A DNA stretch of 5,810 nucleotides, taken from the NCBI GenBank assembly GCA_024280785.1, contig JAJRPK010000481.1, positions 1 through 5,810 on the forward strand. The letters are read 5' to 3'. The stretch comes from Gammaproteobacteria bacterium. GTDB taxonomy: Bacteria > Pseudomonadota > Gammaproteobacteria > Pseudomonadales > UBA7434. The notes below the pieces were generated by a model. It did no database searches and was not told the origin of the DNA. It saw nothing but the letters and a program-made list of their open reading frames with translations. Both the position numbers and the translations under genes were made by a program. Below, in pieces: positions 1 to 5,810 of the stretch (its first letter is position 1; each line of letters begins with the position of its first letter).

Positions 1-284
1 AAATAGTGTAAAACACGCTAGAAATCAGAGTGTTAGACGGCGGTTCCTTTAGCAAATTACTTTTACATACGTGTCTCAAAAAAATTAAACTCCCTGTATA
101 AATAGCTTTCTGTATTTACCCTTGTTGAAAATATTAATTTTACTTGCTAAGAAACGGGGAAATATCCAAAACTCAAGCCGTCGATCACATTCCTTTTTAG
201 CCCCATTGATCACTGTTTCATCTATCACGACAATGACATCTAGTTCGATAGCCATAAGCCTTACAAGCGTCGCCACTAAACAGG

Positions 285-296
285 GCTATAAATTAT
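285..296 (+). promoter_or_regulatory. Second candidate -10 element, upstream alternative
   Basis: GGCTATAAATTA contains a TATAAA hexamer (287-292) preceded by C, and matches the sigma-S -10 consensus at about 8 of 11 positions. Transcription from here would begin near position 299 and leave a leader of roughly 45 nt. No well-spaced -35 box is visible; TTACAA at 261-266 is about 20 bp away, which is too far for a standard promoter. It is the main alternative if the element at 330-340 is not used. Confidence 0.22.
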
Positions 297-329
297 CTCT
301 TTGATTTAAAAACTAATTTTCGATTGTTG

Positions 330-340
330 GCTACACTAAA
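330..340 (+). promoter_or_regulatory. Candidate RpoS-type extended -10 element directly before the first gene
   Basis: The bases GCTACACTAAA match the published sigma-S -10 consensus KCTAYRCTTAA at 10 of 11 positions, including the C just upstream of the hexamer (TACACT, 332-337). No good TTGACA-like -35 box lies 16-18 bp upstream, which RpoS-dependent promoters tolerate. Transcription would be expected to start about 7 nt after the hexamer, close to the ATG at 344, giving a leaderless or nearly leaderless transcript. Trehalose synthesis is RpoS-dependent in E. coli, so the match is biologically sensible. It remains a motif match without experimental support. Confidence 0.4.
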
Positions 341-343
341 TAG

Positions 344-2599
344 ATGAAAAAAGTCATTAACGTCGCCAATCGCCTTCCCGTTACGCTCGGCTCGCCAATA
401 AGGAAATCCTCCGGCGGTTTAGTTGCCGCCTTAGAGGGCATCACAAACGAAGAATTTACTCTGCAATCAGTGGGCTGGCCAGGTACCGTTGTCGAGGACA
501 GGGACAAGGCTGCAGTATCCAAACAGCTAAGAGATGATTTCAACTGTATTCCGGTCTATCTCAATAACGACGAAATCGATGGTTACTATCACGGGTTGTC
601 TAACTCAAGCCTTTGGCCGTTGTTACACTACAATCGCGTCTATATGCATTATTCCGAATCTGACTGGCAAGCTTATGTCGCCGTAAATCAAAAGTTTGCT
701 GATACTGTGCTAGACAATGTGCAAGACGACGACATCGTTTGGATACACGACTACCACCTAATGCTTCTGCCCCAAATACTACGCGCGGCAAGACCGGCAC
801 TAAAAGTTGGCTTTTTCCTGCACACACCGTTTCCATCATCAGAAATTATTCGCTGCCATCCTCGGCGCACCGAATTAATTTGCGGTATTCTCGGCGCCGA
901 TTTAATAGGCTTTCACACTTCCAGCTATTTACGCCACTTTCGCAGTTCAGCACTACAGCTACTCGGTATCGAGTCGGAAATGACGACCATTGCCTACCGC
1001 AATCACGTTGCCTCACTCGGTGTCTTCCCAATTGGAATCAATTCTGGTAGCTTTAAGCGTGAATTAGCTCAAAAGGACTATCTCCAAACACTGACTGAAT
1101 ATCGAGTTAATTGGAAGGATAAACGAATCGTTCTAAGCGTCGAACGACTCGACTACAGCAAAGGGTTACTCAGACGATTAGAGGCCATTGAAACTTTTCT
1201 TGCCTCTAGTGAACATGCCGGCGACGTCGTATTTATATTTATTGGCGTACCGACACGAGGCGAAGTTAAAGAATATCAAGAGCTGCGAGAAAAAATAGAG
1301 CGCGAGATAGGCCGACTTAACGGCTTGTACGCTAGCGTCCAACACAGTCCTATCCACTTTATTCATCAGTCGATTCCGTTTACCGCACTGTGCGCACTGT
1401 ATTCGATTGCCGACGTTGCACTTGTCACACCGCTAGTTGACGGTATGAACTTGGTCGCAAAAGAGTATATAGCTTGTCAAAATCACGACCCCGACGACTA
1501 CAACCCAGGCGTCCTTATTCTGAGCGAATTTGCCGGTGCTGCACAAGAGTTAGTTAATGCCATCATTGTTAACCCTTACGACAAACTCGAAGTAGCCAAT
1601 GCCATTGATCAAGCCTTGATCATGCCGTTAGAAGAACGTCAGCAACGAATGAATTATATGACCTCCAGAGTGATGCAATATGATGCCAACCACTGGGCCA
1701 GTAATTTTGTCGGCCAACTGCTGGAGCATCATGAACAACTACCACAACCAAAGTCTATGGATGACAACGAAAATCGAATTATCGACGCGTTGTGCAAAGC
1801 CGATCGACCCGCATTATTTTTAGACTACGATGGAACTCTTCGAGAATTTGAGGACAAGCCCGAGCAAGCGACCCCTAGTGAGAATCTCAAGCAGCTGCTC
1901 AAAAAACTCGCGGACTTACCGATAGATACTTATATTATCAGTGGCAGACCCGCAAGTTTTTTAGAAAAATGGCTGGGTGAATACCCATTTTCACTCATCG
2001 GAGAGCACGGTAATTGTTATCGCTTACCACATTCAAGCCAATGGCAGTCGATCAATCAGAACACCGATCACTCTTGGAAAAAACCGGTGCTAGAAATTTT
2101 CAAGCTCTACGAAGGCTCTACTCCTGGCAGCGCCATAGAAGAAAAACAATCCTCTATAGTCTGGCATTATCGACAAAGCGAACCTGTATACGCGCAGTGG
2201 AAAGCCAACCAATTACTGCACGAAATGTATGACATGTTAGGCAACTCGCCAGTGGAGATCCATCACGGCAAACGCATTATTGAAGTAAGCTCGATCCATA
2301 TCAATAAAGGCCGAGCCATGGAATTCTTTATCAATAAGAATACTTACGATTGTATATTGTGTGCGGGTGATGACCAAACTGATGAAGCAATGTTTCGCGT
2401 AGAACAGCCAGCCTTAATGAGTATTAAAGTCGGTGACGGCGATTCCCAAGCTCAACATCGCGTAGCCGATGTTCCCCACTTTTTATCACTGCTCGAACGG
2501 ATAACACAAAGCTACACAACCGATAACAAACAACTCTTACCCCCTCACTCAGTGACAACAAACCGTGTAGCCAATGCTATGCAGAAAGCTGAGTCTTAA
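344..2599 (+). CDS. otsAB: Bifunctional trehalose-6-phosphate synthase/trehalose-6-phosphate phosphatase
   Basis: A cytoplasmic two-domain enzyme expected to join UDP-glucose and glucose-6-phosphate into trehalose-6-phosphate and then dephosphorylate it to trehalose. Residues 1 to about 462 are a complete GT20 (OtsA) domain: NRLP at 9-12, the glycine loop SSGGL at 22-26, WIHDYHL at 133-139, HTPFPSSE at 160-167, VERLDYSKG at 266-274 (R268 and K273 match the donor-binding Arg/Lys of E. coli OtsA) and DGMNLVAKEY at 366-375. After a linker, residues from about 488 to 718 are a HAD-type OtsB domain: DYDGT at 494-498 (nucleophile D494, acid/base D496), SGR at 533-535, lysines K643 and K655, and GDDQTDE at 675-681. 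All catalytic residues appear intact. The order GT20 then HAD argues against glucosylglycerol-phosphate synthase fusions. The start is firm: a TAG stop directly precedes it and the protein begins like its family. No Shine-Dalgarno is visible. Confidence 0.96.
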   Translation: MKKVINVANRLPVTLGSPIRKSSGGLVAALEGITNEEFTLQSVGWPGTVVEDRDKAAVSKQLRDDFNCIPVYLNNDEIDGYYHGLSNSSLWPLLHYNRVYMHYSESDWQAYVAVNQKFADTVLDNVQDDDIVWIHDYHLMLLPQILRAARPALKVGFFLHTPFPSSEIIRCHPRRTELICGILGADLIGFHTSSYLRHFRSSALQLLGIESEMTTIAYRNHVASLGVFPIGINSGSFKRELAQKDYLQTLTEYRVNWKDKRIVLSVERLDYSKGLLRRLEAIETFLASSEHAGDVVFIFIGVPTRGEVKEYQELREKIEREIGRLNGLYASVQHSPIHFIHQSIPFTALCALYSIADVALVTPLVDGMNLVAKEYIACQNHDPDDYNPGVLILSEFAGAAQELVNAIIVNPYDKLEVANAIDQALIMPLEERQQRMNYMTSRVMQYDANHWASNFVGQLLEHHEQLPQPKSMDDNENRIIDALCKADRPALFLDYDGTLREFEDKPEQATPSENLKQLLKKLADLPIDTYIISGRPASFLEKWLGEYPFSLIGEHGNCYRLPHSSQWQSINQNTDHSWKKPVLEIFKLYEGSTPGSAIEEKQSSIVWHYRQSEPVYAQWKANQLLHEMYDMLGNSPVEIHHGKRIIEVSSIHINKGRAMEFFINKNTYDCILCAGDDQTDEAMFRVEQPALMSIKVGDGDSQAQHRVADVPHFLSLLERITQSYTTDNKQLLPPHSVTTNRVANAMQKAES

Positions 2600-2615
2600 G
2601 CCCGGTTATTTTTTC

Positions 2616-4379
2616 ATGCAAAATATGAACTACGGTGTTATTGGCAATGGCCAAAGCGCAGCACTGGTATCAGAAAATGGAACGATTGAATGGTGTTGCT
2701 TACCAGCCTTTGACTCGCCCTCTGTTTTTGCGCAGCTATTAGATCGCGATCGTGGTGGAAAATTTGGCTTGAGAATGAAGGGCAGAAAAGCCCACTACCA
2801 TCAAGAGTATTTACCTAGAACCAATATTTTAACAACCACCTATACTCAAGGCGACGATGCATTTGAAATTATTGATTTTATGCCTCGATATCCAGAGCGT
2901 AGCGATACGATTTGCCCACCAGATGTTATCCGCTTAGTTAGGCATCTCAGTGGGTCACCGAAAATGACCGTTGATTACGACCCGCGCCTTGGCTATGCCC
3001 AAGCAGAAACTACAATTGAAAACACGGTCGATTACATAAAAGCCCATTGCCGAAAACCCAACTACGAATCTGTTTATCTATATTCAGATTTCAATCACAA
3101 GGATATCCTTGCTGCTAAACAGATTGCTATTACTGGTGAGCACTTTTTTTTATTAAGCTATAACCAAAAAGTGGACGACCCCTGCCTTGATTCCGTTCTG
3201 CTTAGCTTTGAGCGAACCAAAGTTTACTGGATGAACTGGGTTGATCGAACACAAAAATTTCAACGCTGGAATCAGACAATTGAGCGAAGTTTGCTGGTGT
3301 TAAAACTTCTTGCCTTCCAGGGCACGGGAGCCGTACTCGCCGCAATAACAACCAGTCTGCCTGAGGAAATTGGCGGAGTAAGAAACTGGGACTATCGATT
3401 TTGCTGGCTACGCGATGCCTCTATGGTTATCAAGGTGTTTACCCAAATGGGCCACTACCGGGTTGGCAGCCGTTACTTAAACTTTATCCTCGATGTCATT
3501 CCCTACAAAGATGAAAATGTACAAATCATGTACGGCATTCATCGGCAAAAGCGCCTTAAAGAAGAAACTCTTGACTGGCTCAGTGGCTACGAAAACTCTT
3601 CACCCGTAAGAGTGGGCAATGCTGCTTACAAACAAAAGCAACACGATATCTATGGCTTTGTGTTAGATACAATTTATCAACGCCTGATCGATCATCCTGA
3701 ATCCTTAGAAAATGTAGAGCAGATTTGGACGGTAGTCCGGACATTGGTTCGCCACGTACAAAATCAATGGAAAAAACCCGATGCGGGTATCTGGGAAATT
3801 CGCGGAGACAAAAAACATTTTGTTTTTTCTAAAGTCTTATGTTGGGTTGCCGTCGATCGTGCGATTAAAATCTCCGAGTTTATTGGCCAAGTTAGCAACT
3901 TAGAGCATTGGACCGCATTGCGAGACGAGATTTACACCCAAGTCATTAGTAAAGGATGGAATGAAGACATCCAATCCTTTACTCAAGCCTACGGAGACAC
4001 TCACATGGACGCGTCAAACTTGTTAATGGAACACTATGGTATGGTCGACGCCAACGATCCCAAATATATTGCCACAGTCAACCGATGCTACGATGAGCTA
4101 TGCAACAACGGGCTAATGTTCCGTTACCGTAACAATGATGACTTTGGCGAACCGCACTCGGCCTTTACTGTCTGTACGTTTTGGATGATTAAAAGTTTGC
4201 ATCGCATAGGGCGCAAAAAATTAGCCGCAGAAATGTTTGAAGACGTCTTGCAACACACCAATCATTTAGGTCTGTTAAGCGAAGACATGGAATTTAAAAA
4301 ACGGCGGCTTTTGGGAAACTTCCCGCAGGGATACAGTCATCTCGCATTGATAGATACAGCACTGGCTTTATCAGAGTAG
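2616..4379 (+). CDS. GH15 family glycoside hydrolase (glucoamylase/trehalase-like)
   Basis: A 587-residue protein of the bacterial GH15 type, an inverting alpha-glucosidase family that includes glucoamylases and trehalases. Residues 5 to about 160 form the trehalase-like N-terminal beta domain (YGVIGNGQSAALV at 6-18, FDSPSVFAQLLD at 32-43). From about 220 comes the (alpha/alpha)6 barrel: NWDYRFCWLRDAS at 257-269, GIWEIRG at 391-397 with the likely general acid E394, and GLLSED at 552-557 with the likely general base E556, followed by GNFPQGYSH at 567-575. There is no signal peptide, so it should act in the cytoplasm. It follows the trehalose synthase/phosphatase gene by 16 nt and is probably co-transcribed, making trehalose or a related alpha-glucoside the likeliest substrate; a maltooligosaccharide is the alternative. 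The start is uncertain. In-frame ATGs lie at 2574 (26-nt overlap with the upstream gene), 2616 and 2625, and none has a good Shine-Dalgarno. I chose 2616 because family similarity begins just after it. Confidence 0.9.
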   Translation: MQNMNYGVIGNGQSAALVSENGTIEWCCLPAFDSPSVFAQLLDRDRGGKFGLRMKGRKAHYHQEYLPRTNILTTTYTQGDDAFEIIDFMPRYPERSDTICPPDVIRLVRHLSGSPKMTVDYDPRLGYAQAETTIENTVDYIKAHCRKPNYESVYLYSDFNHKDILAAKQIAITGEHFFLLSYNQKVDDPCLDSVLLSFERTKVYWMNWVDRTQKFQRWNQTIERSLLVLKLLAFQGTGAVLAAITTSLPEEIGGVRNWDYRFCWLRDASMVIKVFTQMGHYRVGSRYLNFILDVIPYKDENVQIMYGIHRQKRLKEETLDWLSGYENSSPVRVGNAAYKQKQHDIYGFVLDTIYQRLIDHPESLENVEQIWTVVRTLVRHVQNQWKKPDAGIWEIRGDKKHFVFSKVLCWVAVDRAIKISEFIGQVSNLEHWTALRDEIYTQVISKGWNEDIQSFTQAYGDTHMDASNLLMEHYGMVDANDPKYIATVNRCYDELCNNGLMFRYRNNDDFGEPHSAFTVCTFWMIKSLHRIGRKKLAAEMFEDVLQHTNHLGLLSEDMEFKKRRLLGNFPQGYSHLALIDTALALSE

Positions 4380-4380
4380 C

Positions 4381-4404
4381 GGTTGATTCCTGTAAAGATC
4401 AACC
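4381..4404. terminator. Inverted repeat between convergent genes, possible weak bidirectional terminator
   Basis: GGTTGAT (4381-4387) and ATCAACC (4398-4404) form a perfect 7-bp stem with a 10-nt loop. It begins 2 nt after the GH15 stop codon and its right arm covers the TGA stop codon of the minus-strand gene (4401-4399). Only three of the seven pairs are G-C, and there is no clean T tract on either side (TTGTTG follows on the plus strand), so an intrinsic terminator would be weak. Its placement exactly between two convergent genes is the main argument for it. Confidence 0.35.
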
Positions 4405-5751
4405 TTGTTGAATATCGTCAGCGATAAGTTGTTCAAGCATACCAATCCTGTCTTGCCCCCAAAATACTTGATCGCCGTAGCGAAAGCTGGGCACTCCCCA
4501 GCAGCCTAGTTCTAACATTTCACTTACATTCGCTTGTACTTGTTGCCGCCAACTTTGATTCTCCAAGTACGATTTTGCGACGATCCAGTCCAAGCCGCAA
4601 CGCTCCACAATTCTTTTCATTCCCCTGTCACTGCTCGCATCGATACCCTGTGAGTTCACGGCACGAGCATAACTTAACAAATACTTGACCAACAAACCCT
4701 GGTCTTCGGCGAAAGCCCATAGCGCATAACATCGCTCCACGCTTTTCCCCAGTGGATCCGCGACAAAACCATAGCGAACACCCAACTTCTCTGCCTCACG
4801 TTTTGTATCGTGGAAAATATACATTTTTTTCATTTTCGGCACTGCCATGCCACGCATGACCATAGGCATCACGGCCTTAATTGTTAGCCTTATGCGATAG
4901 CGCTGTGTAAGTCTAACAAGCCTTACTAGTGCGACATAAGAATAGGGACTTCGAGCAGACCAATAAAAAGTTACAGTTTTAGCACTTTGCTTGTTAGCCA
5001 AAGTCGTTGCCGGCAAGTATTGTAAGAACCGAGCATAACTGCGATCAAATTCCACCCGGGGAATTTTCTCTTTATTTAACCCCAAACCATTCAGGCGTCG
5101 CTCTAGATGGTCTAAACGATCAATCCCCCAGTACCATTCACCCCCATAAAATAACATGGCGCTGGAATAGTGTTTCTTTTGCAACAGTGATTTTTCGTTA
5201 TGAGATAGCAACTGCGCAATGGGCGGAGCTGATAGCGATTCTTCACCTGTTTTTTTATGCCTTGATTCTTGCTGCTTTAATTCTTTCTGCCACCAGTAGG
5301 CCGTAAATATTTCATGAATTTGTTCGAGATGATTCGTTAATGATTCGTTCCTGCTAGCATTAATCTCTGCACGTAGCAGTTCGGCTGTAGACCATTCAAT
5401 TATCGACGGGTCATTAGCAGGTATTTGTGGTGGAAAAGCCAGTTGGTACATATTTGCCAATCGCCCAGCGTCGATTACAGCGTACTGATACCACAATTTT
5501 TTCTCGGGATACATGGTATCGGACAGGTTTAACACTGTGTGATAGCGGACTTCGATATTGAATCGAGCATGGAACTGCCCGATGACTTGCACTAATAAGT
5601 AGCTGTAAGGGTCGTTAATTCGAAGGAATATATCAACCCGATGCGCCTCTCCTTTAATGCGCCGTTTAATTTCAAAATAATGGCGACGAAGGCCAAGCAC
5701 AGAATTACTTGAAATCAAACGCGTCAAATAGGGCATTATGCGCTTAAGCAT
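4399..5751 (-). CDS. Tandem DsbA-like/2-hydroxychromene-2-carboxylate isomerase-like protein
   Basis: A 450-residue protein with two thioredoxin-fold halves of the DsbA/kappa-GST/HCCA-isomerase superfamily. The second half (about 258-445) is the better preserved: a beta strand leading into SARSPYSY at 265-272, where S268 sits at the usual catalytic Ser of HCCA isomerases, and a GVPSF cis-proline loop at 419-423 followed by FWGQDRIGMLEQLI at 430-443, the family's typical C-terminal signature. The first half (about 38-220) has the matching INDPYSYL at 45-52 and FYGGEWYWGIDRLDHLERRL at 201-220, but Asp47 replaces the Ser and the cis-proline motif is missing. No CxxC is present (cysteines at 341, 385 and 417 only), so disulfide oxidase activity is unlikely. 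The N-terminus is basic and shows no signal peptide, suggesting a cytoplasmic location. An in-frame TGA upstream and a good Shine-Dalgarno support this start. The substrate is unknown; glutathione-dependent isomerase or transferase chemistry is an inference from the family. Confidence 0.85.
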   Translation of the reverse strand: MLKRIMPYLTRLISSNSVLGLRRHYFEIKRRIKGEAHRVDIFLRINDPYSYLLVQVIGQFHARFNIEVRYHTVLNLSDTMYPEKKLWYQYAVIDAGRLANMYQLAFPPQIPANDPSIIEWSTAELLRAEINASRNESLTNHLEQIHEIFTAYWWQKELKQQESRHKKTGEESLSAPPIAQLLSHNEKSLLQKKHYSSAMLFYGGEWYWGIDRLDHLERRLNGLGLNKEKIPRVEFDRSYARFLQYLPATTLANKQSAKTVTFYWSARSPYSYVALVRLVRLTQRYRIRLTIKAVMPMVMRGMAVPKMKKMYIFHDTKREAEKLGVRYGFVADPLGKSVERCYALWAFAEDQGLLVKYLLSYARAVNSQGIDASSDRGMKRIVERCGLDWIVAKSYLENQSWRQQVQANVSEMLELGCWGVPSFRYGDQVFWGQDRIGMLEQLIADDIQQG

Positions 5752-5760
5752 TAAATCTGG

Positions 5761-5767
5761 TCCTCAC
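5761..5767 (-). promoter_or_regulatory. Shine-Dalgarno of the minus-strand gene
   Basis: Read on the minus strand the bases are GTGAGGA, containing GAGGA with 9 nt to the ATG at 5751-5749. This is the only strong ribosome binding site in the window and it decides the start of the tandem isomerase-like gene. Farther upstream to 5810 I see no convincing -35/-10 pair; TATTGT on the minus strand at about 5769-5774 is a weak -10 candidate without a partner. Confidence 0.6.
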
Positions 5768-5810
5768 TTTACAATACTGATCTTCAACCCTTATCATGCG
5801 CTTAAAGTAC

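Larger units (their letters stand above)
1..343. other. Upstream intergenic region without a supported gene
   Basis: This stretch carries no reading frame that looks like a real protein. Two overlapping frames of about 60 codons on opposite strands (122-304 plus, 85-276 minus) have no recognisable domain and no convincing ribosome binding site. A 16-codon open stretch on the plus strand ends at a TAG at 50-52 and could be the tail of a gene entering from the left, but nothing supports that. A short inverted repeat, GTGT-AAA-ACAC, sits at 6-16. AT-rich hexamers resembling -10 boxes occur near 97-102 and 287-292. The region most plausibly holds the control region of the trehalose genes that begin at 344. 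Confidence 0.6.

Noticed and set aside
85..276. Minus-strand 63-codon frame (GTG start) in the upstream region
   Set aside because: No recognisable domain and a GTG start without a convincing ribosome binding site. An internal ATG at 255-253 has only an AAGG three bases away, too close to be persuasive. It overlaps an equally open plus-strand frame, as expected by chance in AT-rich DNA.
122..304. Plus-strand 60-codon frame, Ser/Thr-rich with a basic start
   Set aside because: It superficially resembles a small exported peptide but has no Shine-Dalgarno, no clear signal peptide cleavage pattern and no family resemblance. It overlaps the minus-strand frame and runs through the likely promoter region.
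739..1050. Plus-strand 103-codon frame inside the trehalose synthase domain
   Set aside because: It overlaps the conserved GT20 motif region in another frame, its Arg/Ser/Thr-rich composition is typical of a shadow frame, and it has no start signal of its own.
2585..2616. Possible terminator or attenuator between the two plus-strand genes because of the TTATTTTTTC run
   Set aside because: No stable GC-rich stem precedes the T run; the best pairing around GCTGAGTCTTAAGC is only about 3 bp, so an intrinsic terminator is not supported.
5007..5306. Plus-strand 99-codon frame with a hydrophobic C-terminal segment (possible small membrane protein)
   Set aside because: It lies wholly antisense inside the well-supported tandem isomerase-like gene. 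The hydrophobic stretch is the complement of Lys/Glu/Gln-rich codons in that gene's charged insertion, a common artefact.
4399..5751. Periplasmic disulfide oxidoreductase (true DsbA) reading of the minus-strand protein
   Set aside because: There is no CxxC motif in either half and no signal peptide; the Ser at the active-site position and the C-terminal signature favour the HCCA isomerase/kappa-GST branch.
1..5810. Defence, mobile-element or phage system
   Set aside because: No transposase, integrase, nuclease, toxin-antitoxin pair, terminal repeats, CRISPR-like periodic repeats or tRNA attachment site are seen; all three genes look like chromosomal metabolic genes.

Overview
The window (5,810 bp) looks like an ordinary piece of a bacterial chromosome, dense with genes and of moderate, slightly AT-leaning composition. 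The protein families and the promoter style fit a gammaproteobacterium, perhaps a marine one. That placement is an inference from the proteins; there is no rRNA or other phylogenetic marker.

Layout: positions 1-343 hold no gene I can support and serve as the upstream region of a two-gene plus-strand unit. Gene 1 (344-2599) encodes a 751-residue fusion of trehalose-6-phosphate synthase (GT20, OtsA-like) and trehalose-6-phosphate phosphatase (HAD, OtsB-like). Gene 2 (best start 2616, end 4379) begins 16 nt after it and encodes a GH15 glucoamylase/trehalase-like hydrolase with both catalytic glutamates in place. A 19-nt gap containing most of a perfect 7-bp inverted repeat separates this unit from a convergent minus-strand gene (5751-4399). 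That gene encodes a 450-residue protein made of two tandem DsbA-like/2-hydroxychromene-2-carboxylate isomerase-like thioredoxin folds. Positions 5752-5810 are its 5' leader with a good Shine-Dalgarno.

How the genes work together: the fusion enzyme should make trehalose from UDP-glucose and glucose-6-phosphate in one polypeptide. The co-oriented GH15 enzyme probably hydrolyses trehalose or a related alpha-glucoside, so the pair may be a cytoplasmic make-and-recycle module for a stress solute. A sequence close to the RpoS-type extended -10 consensus lies immediately before the first start codon, where it would give a leaderless or nearly leaderless mRNA. This fits the known stationary-phase and osmotic control of trehalose synthesis in enterics. 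The minus-strand gene has no evident link to trehalose.

I found no tRNA, rRNA, CRISPR array, insertion sequence, phage gene or defence system. The most notable points are the promoter/start arrangement, the pairing of synthesis and hydrolysis, and the degenerate first half of the tandem isomerase-like protein.
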